NCBI GenBank assembly: GCA_947504725.1
Contig: CANNHN010000002.1
Span: 372,001 to 436,000, forward strand
DNA: 64,000 nucleotides
Direction: 5' to 3'
From: Bacteroidota bacterium
GTDB lineage: Bacteria; Bacteroidota; Bacteroidia; 2-12-FULL-35-15
The translations under genes and the position numbers were made by a program. Every line of letters starts with the position of its first letter. Position 1 is the stretch's first letter. The notes below the pieces were generated by a model. The model was not told the origin of the DNA and did no database searches. It saw only the letters and a list, made by a program, of their open reading frames with translations. This document shows positions 1 through 9,754 of the stretch, piece after piece.

Positions 1-1287
1 AGAGCGTTTGAAATAAGCGATTTAGATGGGAAAGACTTGATAATAGCAGCAACAGGCGATAGAGCTATAAGTGAATTGATCCGAGCAGAAGCAACAAAGC
101 GAAAAATATTAATCAACGTTGCCGATACGCCAGATTTATGTGATTTCTATTTAGGGTCGATTGTACAAAAAGGAGATTTGAAAATCGCTATTTCTACAAA
201 TGGCAAATCGCCAACCCTTGCAAAACGTTTAAAGGAAGTCTTTAATGAAGCGTTACCTGATGATACTCAGCAAAGCATCGATAATCTTAATAAATTTCGC
301 AATCAATTAAAAGGAGATTTTACAAACAAGGTAAAAAAGCTAAACGAAGCTACTGCTGTGCTGATAGATCAAAAAGAAAATGTTAAGCAGCAGTTTAATA
401 AGCGAATTTTGTTTGTTTCTCTATATGCACTATCTGTTATTGCTTTAATGTTAGTTGGACATTTGTTTTTTACACTTGTCCCGCTAACAACCATTGGCAG
501 CTATTTTTCAAGTTTAGCATCAAGTGTTGACGCTACCATTTTACTTTATATTTTGGGTGGATTTGTTGCTCAAATGATTGATGGGGCATTGGGAATGGCA
601 TATGGAGTAAGCGTTACAACATTTTTATTGAGTTTGGGAATTCCTTCAATAACTCCAGCTGTGGCGAGTGCGAGTATGCATGCATCAGAAGTTTTTTCTA
701 CGGGAACATCTTCTTTAGTTTACATGCGTTATAAAAACGTCAACAATAAATTATTTAAAACTCTTTTAATCCCAGGAGCTTTAGGAGCAATAGCTGGTGC
801 CTTTGCAATTTCTTATATTAGTAAAGACTACGTTAATTATGTAAAGCCGTTCGTTTCGATTTACACTTTATTCTTGGGAGTATTAATTGTTCGTAAAGCA
901 TTAAACTTGCATATTAAAACTCGTAAAAAGTTTAAAAGGATTAAACCCGTTGCTTTAGTAGGCGGATTCCTTGACTCTGTTGGAGGTGGTGGTTGGGGTC
1001 CAATTGTTACAACAACTCTAATTGCCGGAGGAAGAAATTTTAAATATGCAATAGGTTCTTCGCATGTTGCCAAATTTTTTGTGGCACTTATAAGCACTGT
1101 TACATTTGTTTCAATTATAGGATTGAGCCATTGGCAAATTATTTTCGGATTAGTTATTGGAAGTATGATTGCTGCGCCCATTTCTATTTATGTATCAACA
1201 AAAATTTCAAACAAATGGGGATTAATTTTAGTTGGGATGCTTGTAATAATAGTTAGTTTTAAAACTTTAATTTTTGCTTTTTTATAA
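1..1287 (+). CDS. Siroheme synthase (precorrin-2 dehydrogenase-like) N-terminal domain fused to a TauE/SafE (TSUP) sulfite exporter-like membrane domain; 5' truncated by window edge
   Basis: Frame 1 is open from base 1 (RAFEISDLDGKDLIIAATGDRAISEL...ADTPDLCDFYLGSIVQKGDLKIAISTNGKSPTLAKRLKE), followed by a polytopic segment with GGFVAQMIDGALGMAYG and GGGGWGPIVT typical of TauE/SafE. Confidence 0.85.
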   Translation, partial: RAFEISDLDGKDLIIAATGDRAISELIRAEATKRKILINVADTPDLCDFYLGSIVQKGDLKIAISTNGKSPTLAKRLKEVFNEALPDDTQQSIDNLNKFRNQLKGDFTNKVKKLNEATAVLIDQKENVKQQFNKRILFVSLYALSVIALMLVGHLFFTLVPLTTIGSYFSSLASSVDATILLYILGGFVAQMIDGALGMAYGVSVTTFLLSLGIPSITPAVASASMHASEVFSTGTSSLVYMRYKNVNNKLFKTLLIPGALGAIAGAFAISYISKDYVNYVKPFVSIYTLFLGVLIVRKALNLHIKTRKKFKRIKPVALVGGFLDSVGGGGWGPIVTTTLIAGGRNFKYAIGSSHVAKFFVALISTVTFVSIIGLSHWQIIFGLVIGSMIAAPISIYVSTKISNKWGLILVGMLVIIVSFKTLIFAFL

Positions 1288-1291
1288 TAAA

Positions 1292-1939
1292 ATGAATCTA
1301 GAAGAGCTAAATAAAAAGTATTTGTTGCTTAGTCCAGAAGATCGTATTCACGAGCTTTACAAAGATTTTGGTAAAGTATTGTTTACATCATCTTTTGGAA
1401 CAACTTCAGCTTTTTTATTGCATTTGTTTCATAAAGTAAAACCAAACGAAACCATTTATTTTTTAGACACTACCTATCATTTTAATGAAACGATTGAATA
1501 CAAAGAGAACTTGACTCAGCTGTTGAATTTGAAAGTAATAGATGTAAAGCCAGAAGTTTGGAAAAACAACTTTACGAATCAAGATAGAACGTGGAACTCT
1601 GACCCCGACTTGTGTTGCTCGATTAATAAAGTGGAACCAATTGAAAAGATAAAAGTGAATTTTGATGTCTGGGTATCTGGATTAATGACATCGCAAACTA
1701 CTCATCGTCAGAACTTAAAAGTGTTTGAACTGAAAGAAGACATTGTTAAGTTTTATCCATTGATAGATCAAAACGAAAAAATTGCTAAGGAATATATTGC
1801 TCAGCACAATCTCCCACAGCACCCCTTGCTTTCGCAAGGATACAGTTCTGTCGGCTGTTTTCACTGCACTGTGGCCGGCAAAGGGCGAAGCGGAAGATGG
1901 GTAAACAAATCAAAAACGGAGTGCGGATTGCATTTGTAA
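1292..1939 (+). CDS. cysH: Phosphoadenylyl/adenylyl-sulfate reductase, Fe-S type (CC...CxxC)
   Basis: SSFGTTSAFLLHL, DLCCSINKVEP, GCFHCTVAGKGRSGRW and C-terminal ECGLHL; ATG at 1292 preferred over the upstream ORF start. Confidence 0.9.
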   Translation: MNLEELNKKYLLLSPEDRIHELYKDFGKVLFTSSFGTTSAFLLHLFHKVKPNETIYFLDTTYHFNETIEYKENLTQLLNLKVIDVKPEVWKNNFTNQDRTWNSDPDLCCSINKVEPIEKIKVNFDVWVSGLMTSQTTHRQNLKVFELKEDIVKFYPLIDQNEKIAKEYIAQHNLPQHPLLSQGYSSVGCFHCTVAGKGRSGRWVNKSKTECGLHL

Positions 1940-2037
1940 AGGAATCAATTACTAATAAATAGCTCAATTTAGATTGAGTAACTATAAAGCAAAAACTATT
2001 TTCGCAACGAAAAAATTAAAAGAAAAGAATTAAGATT

Positions 2038-3243
2038 ATGGGAAACAAAAATATTACAATAGGATTATTTGGTTTTGGCTGCGTTGGACAAGGATTGTAC
2101 GATGTATTAAATCATTCGCAAGGACTTAAAGCTACGATTGAAAAAATATGTGTGAAAGACAAAAACAAAAAAAGAAAAATTGACGCAACTTTTTTTACAT
2201 ATGATAGAGAAGAAATTCTAAAACGCGACAACTTAAATGTAATTGTTGAGTTAATCGACAATGCAGACGAAGCTTTTTCTATCGTTAAGGATGCAATGAA
2301 CAATGGAGTTAGCGTGGTAACTGCGAACAAAAAGATGTTGGCAGAAAATTTCAAAGAATTATATGAACTACAAGAAAAAAACAATGTTGCGCTAATCTAT
2401 GAAGGCTCCGCTGGTGGAAGTATTCCCATCATCCGTAATCTGGAAGAATATTACGATAATGAGTTGTTGAGCAGTGTAAAAGGAATTTTAAATGGAACAT
2501 GTAATTACATTCTGACCCGTATGGAGTTGGAGAATAAAGATTACGGAGACGTTTTGAAAGATGCACAGTTAAATGGTTTCGCAGAAAGTGACCCATGGCT
2601 GGATGTCGCTGGATTTGATACTAAATTTAAAACATTATTATTAACAGTTCACGCTTTCGGAATTGTTTTAACACCAGATGATATTTTCAATACAGGAATT
2701 CAAAATGTGAGTTACGATGATATTTTGTATGCAAAACAAAGAGGTTTACGTATTAAGATGCTTGGTGTCTCACAAAAAGTAGGAGATAAATTCAGAGCGT
2801 ACTCCATTCCTCATTTCGTAGATAGAGAAAGTGAACTATTCAATGTTTTGTATGAATACAATGCGGTAGAAGTAGAAGGAGCGTTTTCTTGTAAACAAAC
2901 ATTTGTTGGAAAAGGAGCGGGCAGTCATCCGACTGGAAGTGCTGTATTATCAGACATTTCTGCATTAACATACGATTATAAATATGCGTACAAAAAGCTC
3001 AAAAAAGCATTGAGTGGGAACAATAAAATTGAAGATGGAATCAAACAAATCGAATACGATTTCCCAATCAAGTTATACATCCGTTTTCAAAACAGAGAAG
3101 AGCTCAAAGATCTAGAAATCCTTTCTATTGAAGAAGAATATAAGTCTACAAACACCAATTACATCATTGCGAATGTTAACTTCAATTCATTGTTCAATAT
3201 CTTTAACAAGAGAGAAAATAAGTTGTTTATCTGCGCAATTTAA
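2038..3243 (+). CDS. hom: Homoserine dehydrogenase
   Basis: GLFGFGCVGQGLYDVL NAD-binding motif, NGTCNYILTRME, FAESDPWLDVAGFDTKFK. Confidence 0.92.
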   Translation: MGNKNITIGLFGFGCVGQGLYDVLNHSQGLKATIEKICVKDKNKKRKIDATFFTYDREEILKRDNLNVIVELIDNADEAFSIVKDAMNNGVSVVTANKKMLAENFKELYELQEKNNVALIYEGSAGGSIPIIRNLEEYYDNELLSSVKGILNGTCNYILTRMELENKDYGDVLKDAQLNGFAESDPWLDVAGFDTKFKTLLLTVHAFGIVLTPDDIFNTGIQNVSYDDILYAKQRGLRIKMLGVSQKVGDKFRAYSIPHFVDRESELFNVLYEYNAVEVEGAFSCKQTFVGKGAGSHPTGSAVLSDISALTYDYKYAYKKLKKALSGNNKIEDGIKQIEYDFPIKLYIRFQNREELKDLEILSIEEEYKSTNTNYIIANVNFNSLFNIFNKRENKLFICAI

Positions 3244-3267
3244 GATTATAGAGCCCCATTAGAAAAC

Positions 3268-3350
3268 GTCATCCCGTGCTGCGACACGGGATCTCTCGGA
3301 ATTGAGTAGTGTTATCATCCGGCAGATCCCGTGTCGTGGCACGGGATGAC
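3268..3350. repeat. Nested GC-rich palindromic (REP-like) element
   Basis: GTCATCCCGTGctgcgaCACGGGATCT...AGATCCCGTGtcgtggCACGGGATGAC; each arm also contains CCCGTG/CACGGG. Confidence 0.8.
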
Positions 3351-3465
3351 CGTAATCAGGATGGTCTCACCTCCTTGTAATCGTAACATTAACATTCGAT
3401 TGTCGAATGATCAAACCAACAAGTGCTTTAATTAGTACTTTTGTTTTGAAACAATTGAATCCCCA

Positions 3466-5946
3466 GTGTTAGTTAAAAAAACGATATTCTTTAGTTGTCT
3501 TATTTTCTTTTCAGGAATCCTTGTGTCTCAAAACAAGCAATTCCCAGAAGGAGGAGGTCCTCCTGCAATTGGCAAAATTAAAGGAGTAATTGTTGATGAC
3601 AAAAACAAACAAGCAGTAGAGTTTGCAACAGTTGCTTTGTTTAAGCTAAAAGACTCTGCTTTGGCTGGTGGAATGGTTGCAGGTAGTAAAGGGGATTTTT
3701 TACTTTCTGAACTTCCTTTTGGGCGCTATTTCTTAAAAATAAATTTTATAGGTTACAAGCAATTTATAATTGATTCTATTTCTATTCGTCCGAAGCAAAT
3801 GGAAATTGATCTAGGTCAAATAAAATTGAAAAGCACTTCTGAGCAACTTACTGAAGTAGAAGTCACTTCTGAGAAAAGTACAATTCAGCTTGGAATCGAC
3901 AGAAAAATTTTCAATGTCGAAAAGAGTATTATTAGTGAAGGAGGTTCTGCAAGTGACGTTTTACAGAGTATTCCAAGTATCTCAGTTGACATTGATGGAA
4001 ACATTAGTATGCGTGGAAGCGGGAATGTAGTTGTATTAATTGACGGAAAACCATCCGGATTAACAGGCTCAAGCAGAGCTGCCATTTTGCAGCAAATTCC
4101 AGCTAGTAGTATCGAAAGTATTGAATTGATTACAAATCCTTCTGCAAAATATGACCCAGATGGGATGTCGGGAATCATTAATGTGATTACTAAAAAGAAT
4201 AAGCTGAATGGGTTTAATGGCTCCGTTACAGTTGGAGCAGGTACTGGAGATAAATACAATGCTGCTGCAACCATTAGCTATCGTAATTCAAAGGTGAATG
4301 TTTATGCTAATTATGGTTTTCGCTCTAATAATAGGACTGGTGGCGGAAATACTTATCGCCAGAATTTTTTAAGTGATACAACATTCTTTTTACGACAAGA
4401 TTTTAATTCGCTGAACAAAAGTATTTCTCACAATGTAAAAGGGGGAGTCGATTTTTATTTGAATGATAAAAATACAATTGGAGTATCAGTACTTTATAAT
4501 ATTGGAGATGATGCGAGCAACGAAGTGGTGAATTATTTTGAAGCAGATAATAATGATGTTACTTCAGCAAGTTATTCCCGAGACATAGTAACGAGTGATA
4601 CTCCAACCAACATCGATTACAATTTGAATTATAGAAAAACATTTACTAAACCCAAACAAGAATTGATTTTTGATGTTACTTATTCAGATGCTGCTGGAAC
4701 AAGAAATGAAAATTATACAGAAAGAAATTACACATTGAAATACGAACCGAAAAACACAACACCATTCAAACAAAAAACAGAAACGGTTTCTAAAAACAAC
4801 ATTATTACAGCTCAGTTAGACTATGTGCAACCACTAAAAAATAATATGAAGTGGGAGATGGGTGGCAAAACAACCTTGAGGACAATTGGAAGTGATTTTG
4901 CATCCAACATGTTTGATTATGTTTCCAAAGATTATTTTTTAGATACCATTACTAGCAACAATTTTGTTTATACGGAAGATGTGTATGCCGCATATTCTAC
5001 GCTTTCTGGTAACATTAAAAAATTTGGATATCAATTAGGATTGCGAGCCGAACAAGCAAACACAACTTCTAATCTAATTACTACGGAAGAAGAATTCACA
5101 AACAACTATTTTAAATTATTCCCTTCTCTTCATTTGTCCCAAAAATTAAAAAAAGAACAAGAGCTACAACTTAGTTATAGCAGAAGGATAAACAGACCCA
5201 ATACCAGAAATTTAAATCCCTTTAAAGAACTTTCAGATCCATATAATATTCGATATGGAAACCCTTACTTACAACCAGAGTTTATTAACTCCTACGAGTT
5301 GAGTTATATGAAATATTTTCCAAAAGGAGTATTAACCGCAACTGCATATTTTCGTCAAACAGATGGAGTTATTCAGAGATACAAAATTATTTCGGATAGC
5401 ACCATTTCGTATATCACCTTTATTAATCTAGATAAGTCTCAGTCGTACGGATTGGAGCTCATTATAAAATCAGACATTACTAAATGGTGGAACATTACAT
5501 TTAGTGCAAATGGTTTCCAAACAAAAATTGATGGAGGAGCACAAGCTGATTTACAAAATGAAAATTTAAGTTATATCGTCAAGTTGTTGTCTAACATGCG
5601 AGTTTGGAAAAATTTTGATATTCAGTTTACAGCCAACTATACTGGTCCGATGGCTACATTGCAAGGAGAAATGAAATCTCAATTTGTGATGGATTTAGGA
5701 TTGAAGAAAGAAATTTTCAAAAATGCGAGCTTAAGTTTAAACATTACAGATTTAACAGACGCCCGCAGATTTCAAATTGTAGGAAATAACGACCCCGCAT
5801 TTTATCAAGAGATGAATCGCAAACGAGAATCAAGAATCGCGACTTTAACATTCAACTACCGTTTTGGGAAAATGTCAGAAACAAGAAAATCTCGCCCTGA
5901 AAGACAAAACAACGGATTTGAAGGTGGTGGTGATATGGGCATGTAG
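3466..5946 (+). CDS. TonB-dependent receptor / outer-membrane beta-barrel protein with carboxypeptidase-regulatory-like N-terminus (GTG start)
   Basis: KGVIVDDKNKQAVEFATVALFKLKDSALAGGM, plug motif RGSGNVVVLIDGKPSGL, ITNPSAKYDPDGMSGIINVITKK. Confidence 0.88.
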   Translation: MLVKKTIFFSCLIFFSGILVSQNKQFPEGGGPPAIGKIKGVIVDDKNKQAVEFATVALFKLKDSALAGGMVAGSKGDFLLSELPFGRYFLKINFIGYKQFIIDSISIRPKQMEIDLGQIKLKSTSEQLTEVEVTSEKSTIQLGIDRKIFNVEKSIISEGGSASDVLQSIPSISVDIDGNISMRGSGNVVVLIDGKPSGLTGSSRAAILQQIPASSIESIELITNPSAKYDPDGMSGIINVITKKNKLNGFNGSVTVGAGTGDKYNAAATISYRNSKVNVYANYGFRSNNRTGGGNTYRQNFLSDTTFFLRQDFNSLNKSISHNVKGGVDFYLNDKNTIGVSVLYNIGDDASNEVVNYFEADNNDVTSASYSRDIVTSDTPTNIDYNLNYRKTFTKPKQELIFDVTYSDAAGTRNENYTERNYTLKYEPKNTTPFKQKTETVSKNNIITAQLDYVQPLKNNMKWEMGGKTTLRTIGSDFASNMFDYVSKDYFLDTITSNNFVYTEDVYAAYSTLSGNIKKFGYQLGLRAEQANTTSNLITTEEEFTNNYFKLFPSLHLSQKLKKEQELQLSYSRRINRPNTRNLNPFKELSDPYNIRYGNPYLQPEFINSYELSYMKYFPKGVLTATAYFRQTDGVIQRYKIISDSTISYITFINLDKSQSYGLELIIKSDITKWWNITFSANGFQTKIDGGAQADLQNENLSYIVKLLSNMRVWKNFDIQFTANYTGPMATLQGEMKSQFVMDLGLKKEIFKNASLSLNITDLTDARRFQIVGNNDPAFYQEMNRKRESRIATLTFNYRFGKMSETRKSRPERQNNGFEGGGDMGM

Positions 5947-5992
5947 TTTTTTCTTTTTATTGCTCGTGTCAAAAATAAATTATCTTCGTGCA

Positions 5993-8854
5993 ATGAAATT
6001 TCATCTTTTAGTCGTTGCATTCTTATTAAGTATCCAATCTCTTTTTGCTCAACAACCTGCCTATTTTTTTCTTGGAGAAAATGAATTTGAAGGCATTCAA
6101 ATCTATGATGTTATTCAAGACAATGAATTAAACTACTGGTTTGCCACAGATCAAGGTTTTTACAAATACAACAGTTATTCCTTTGAAAAAATTGATTGTG
6201 CAGAGATGAAGGGGTTATCTGCTTTCGGCTTTGTTAAGAATCATGATGGAGTTATTTTTTGTTACAACTTAAATAGTCAAATCATTAAAATAGAAAAAAG
6301 CAATTGCTCCATTTTTTATGAACTAAAAGATTCAGAAAGATCTAGCGATGTTTATCTCTCAATTACTACAAACAACTATTTACTGGTTTTGTCAAAAACA
6401 GCGTTGCTTTTTGACCACAAAGGCGAAAAAGTAAATATTGGATTCGCGCCACCAAATTATTATAGTTTCCCTTTTATTACAGAATCGGGAATAACGCTTT
6501 CTCACTTAGCAGACAGAGATTCTTTGTTTGTGCTCGAAAACAATAAAATTAGATTTGCTCCTCTGTTAGTCGAATCCGAGCAAATTGTTGGCGTACTTAC
6601 TTTTTTTAAATTGGACAAGTTGACCTATGCTATAAGTACAGCCACTAAAGAAATTTATTCTTTTAATGAAAAAACATTTCAATTAAAAAAAATTGTTGAT
6701 GGACCAACATTTAATAGCAAAGAGTTTTTACGGTTTTATAATGTAAATAACCAATTGTGGATAGCGGGAACAAGAACTGGGGTGAGTTATATTGAAAAAA
6801 TAATTGGAAACGTATTCCCAAAAGAATTGTATTCGGATTATTTGATTTCTGATGTATACAAGGATAGTGAAGGGAATATGTTGTTAAGCACTTTTAATCA
6901 TGGAGTGCTTGTTATTCCAAATTTTGATATTCCAGATGTTTTACCATCTCTTGATAACCAATCGGTGGTGAGCATTGAACAGGATAATGATTTTGGAATA
7001 TTGATGGGGACATTGCAAGGACAATTACTTTCGTTTAAAAATAATCAATATAAAGTACTATCAAATAGCGGAAGCAGACCTTTGCAGTCGTTGTTCAGTT
7101 GGCCCAATTTTCCTTATATCATATTTGATGATGGTCAGGTAAAAGCATACAATAAGAAAACAGGAAATATAGTAGTCGTCTTAGCCGGGTCATTAAAGGA
7201 TGCTACTTTGATGAATGAGGAAAGCGTTTGTTTGGCTCTCAATACCAGTATCTGTAAAATTACTATTGAAAGTAACGACTCATTTAAAAAGGAACTTTCT
7301 TCATCATTTAAAATTCGTACTTATTCAATAGAAAAGGCCCCATCAACAAACAGTCTTTTTGTTGCAACTTCCAGTGGACTAAAAATTTTAAAAGAAAATT
7401 TGTTTGTTGAAGATGCAAAGTTTATGAATGAAATAATGTTTGCTAATGATATTTCACTTGATTCGAAATCAGTTTATGTTTCTACAAAAAACAGAGGAAT
7501 TATCGTTTTTCAAGATGATGTAGCCATTCAACAAATTGTTACTAGACTAAACCAAAAAAACATTGAAATACACAAACTGATTGTTTATAAAAATAATCTT
7601 TATACCCTTTCATCAGAGGGGTTTGTTGTGTTTGATAAAAATGGCCAAGTTTTAATTCAATTAAATAAAGTGCAAGGTTTTTCTACCAATAGAATATTTG
7701 ATTTTGAAATTATTGACAATGAAATTTGGATCAGCCACTCAAATGGGATACAAAAATTAGCCATTTCACAATTAAAAAACAATACAGAAAAGCCCTTGCT
7801 TCGACTTGCGAAAATCGAGGTGAATGATTTTGAAATTGATGACATATCCAAGTTCAGTGAATTTGACAACGATCAAAGAAAATTCCGTTTCACTGTTTCT
7901 TCTCCAACTTTACGTAATAAAGAAAATATAAAATATCATTACAAACTTATTGGTTACGAAAACGAATGGGTAGTAGGAAATTATACAAATAACGAAATTC
8001 TTTACAATGCTCTAGGTCCAGGCAATTACACATTTGTAATTAAAGTAGAAAACCGAGGAAAATACAGCACCCCTATTTCATATTCTTTTTCAATTTTATC
8101 TCCAATCTATTTGAGATGGTGGTTTATTATTGGAATCGGTCTAATTGTAGTTTTTATTATCATTTTGATATATCAATATCAGCTCAATACCCAACGTAAA
8201 AAATCGGAAATGATTAACGAACTTAATCTTTCTAAGCTTACTGCAATTCAGTCTCAAATGAATCCCCATTTTATTTTTAATGCATTAAATTCAATTCAGG
8301 ATTTGGTCTTAAAAGGAGACATTGATAATTCATATACTTTCATTACAAAGTTTTCCAACTTAGTTAGACGAACATTAAATTATTCAGATAAAGATTTTGT
8401 TGATTTTGAACAAGAAATTAAATTGTTAGAATTGTATCTGTCTTTAGAAAAGCTCAGATTTAAAAAGGAGTTAGATTATACAATAACGATTGATAACAAA
8501 GCGGATATAATGATTCCACCATTGTTAGTACAACCATTTATTGAAAACGCACTGGTGCACGGGTTGCTTCACAAAGAAGGGAATAAAAAATTGTCAATTC
8601 ATTTTAGAATGGAAGAATCATTGGTTTGTATAATTGAAGACAATGGAGTTGGAAGGGAAAAGGCGAAAGCTATCAAAATCAGACAGCGTTCTGAACATGA
8701 ATCATTTTCTGGTAAAGCCATCCAAAAACGATTTGAAATACTTAGTAGTGTATTGAATAGTAGATTCGGATATGAATACGAAGATTTAGTTGAAAACGGA
8801 TTGCCATCAGGAACAAGAGTAACCTTGACAATACCAGTAAAACATAAATTTTAA
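5993..8854 (+). CDS. LytS/YpdA-type sensor histidine kinase with N-terminal propeller-like and Y_Y_Y domains
   Basis: Signal peptide MKFHLLVVAFLLSIQSLFAQ; SQMNPHFIFNALNSIQDLVL; PPLLVQPFIENALVHGL; ATG at 5993 chosen over the 5864 ORF start. Confidence 0.88.
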   Translation: MKFHLLVVAFLLSIQSLFAQQPAYFFLGENEFEGIQIYDVIQDNELNYWFATDQGFYKYNSYSFEKIDCAEMKGLSAFGFVKNHDGVIFCYNLNSQIIKIEKSNCSIFYELKDSERSSDVYLSITTNNYLLVLSKTALLFDHKGEKVNIGFAPPNYYSFPFITESGITLSHLADRDSLFVLENNKIRFAPLLVESEQIVGVLTFFKLDKLTYAISTATKEIYSFNEKTFQLKKIVDGPTFNSKEFLRFYNVNNQLWIAGTRTGVSYIEKIIGNVFPKELYSDYLISDVYKDSEGNMLLSTFNHGVLVIPNFDIPDVLPSLDNQSVVSIEQDNDFGILMGTLQGQLLSFKNNQYKVLSNSGSRPLQSLFSWPNFPYIIFDDGQVKAYNKKTGNIVVVLAGSLKDATLMNEESVCLALNTSICKITIESNDSFKKELSSSFKIRTYSIEKAPSTNSLFVATSSGLKILKENLFVEDAKFMNEIMFANDISLDSKSVYVSTKNRGIIVFQDDVAIQQIVTRLNQKNIEIHKLIVYKNNLYTLSSEGFVVFDKNGQVLIQLNKVQGFSTNRIFDFEIIDNEIWISHSNGIQKLAISQLKNNTEKPLLRLAKIEVNDFEIDDISKFSEFDNDQRKFRFTVSSPTLRNKENIKYHYKLIGYENEWVVGNYTNNEILYNALGPGNYTFVIKVENRGKYSTPISYSFSILSPIYLRWWFIIGIGLIVVFIIILIYQYQLNTQRKKSEMINELNLSKLTAIQSQMNPHFIFNALNSIQDLVLKGDIDNSYTFITKFSNLVRRTLNYSDKDFVDFEQEIKLLELYLSLEKLRFKKELDYTITIDNKADIMIPPLLVQPFIENALVHGLLHKEGNKKLSIHFRMEESLVCIIEDNGVGREKAKAIKIRQRSEHESFSGKAIQKRFEILSSVLNSRFGYEYEDLVENGLPSGTRVTLTIPVKHKF

Positions 8855-8857
8855 GCT

Positions 8858-8887
8858 ATTCCTAAAAGAAATAGGTTGATTCCTAAA
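8858..8887 (+). promoter_or_regulatory. Tandem direct repeat ATTCCTAAA (21-bp period) upstream of LytTR regulator, candidate LytTR binding site
   Basis: ATTCCTAAA at 8858-8866 and 8879-8887. Confidence 0.5.
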
Positions 8888-8916
8888 TTTAACATAAGAA
8901 GAACAAAAATGTAAGT

Positions 8917-8924
8917 TAGCTTTG
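8917..8924 (+). promoter_or_regulatory. Bacteroidota-type -7 box (TAnnTTTG)
   Basis: TAGCTTTG just upstream of ATG 8930. Confidence 0.55.
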
Positions 8925-8929
8925 TACGA

Positions 8930-9673
8930 ATGAATAAGATCAGAGCCATATTAGTAGATGATGAGGAAAGTGCGCGAGATGTGCTTCAAAACCTCTTGCT
9001 CCGGTTTTGTCCTGATGTTGAGCTGGTTGCTAAATGTGAAAATGTTTTGGATGCAGTGGAAGTTATCAAAAAAGAAAAACCAGATTTAGTGTTTTTAGAT
9101 ATTGAGATGCCTAATTATGCTGGATACGAATTGGTTAATTTTTTTCAAGAAATAGAATTCGAAATTATTTTTGTTACAGCGTATGATCAATATGCTGTTA
9201 GAGCATTTGAAACCGCAGCCATCGATTATTTGTTAAAACCAATTGACATCGAACGACTTAAAAGAGCCATCGTACGAGTTCAAACTCAACATAATTTAGA
9301 GCAACAAGCACAACGATTGTCATTGCTGAGCAATACACTTGAAAACAAGCAACTAAAAAGCATAGTAGTTAGTGATAAGGGGCAACAACATATTGTTCCA
9401 ATTGATACTATAATAGCAATTGAAGCTCAAGAATCTTATTCTTTTGTTCATACCATTGACAAAAAATATACGGTAAGCAAAAATCTAAAGCACTTCGAAA
9501 CCATTTTTTTGGATAATACTTCTTTCATCCGCGTTCATAAATCTTGGATTATTGCAAAAGAACATATTCTAAATTATTCAAAAACAGAACTTTCCATAAA
9601 CCTTTCTAACGGCCTAGTTGCTAAACTCTCGAAGTATAAAAAAGTTGAGTTTGAAGAAGCTGTAATGGCTTAA
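8930..9673 (+). CDS. LytTR-family response regulator
   Basis: Receiver domain (RAILVDDEESARDVL, PDLVFLDIEMPNYAGYE) plus LytTR DNA-binding domain (IVAIEAQESYSFVHT..., FIRVHKSWIIAKEHI). Confidence 0.92.
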   Translation: MNKIRAILVDDEESARDVLQNLLLRFCPDVELVAKCENVLDAVEVIKKEKPDLVFLDIEMPNYAGYELVNFFQEIEFEIIFVTAYDQYAVRAFETAAIDYLLKPIDIERLKRAIVRVQTQHNLEQQAQRLSLLSNTLENKQLKSIVVSDKGQQHIVPIDTIIAIEAQESYSFVHTIDKKYTVSKNLKHFETIFLDNTSFIRVHKSWIIAKEHILNYSKTELSINLSNGLVAKLSKYKKVEFEEAVMA

Positions 9674-9754
9674 GTCCATTCCTAAACTATATTGGCTGTT
9701 ACTGAACTAAGTCAGTTTCTATAGCTATTCTAAGCTATGTTTGCCCCCGTATAA

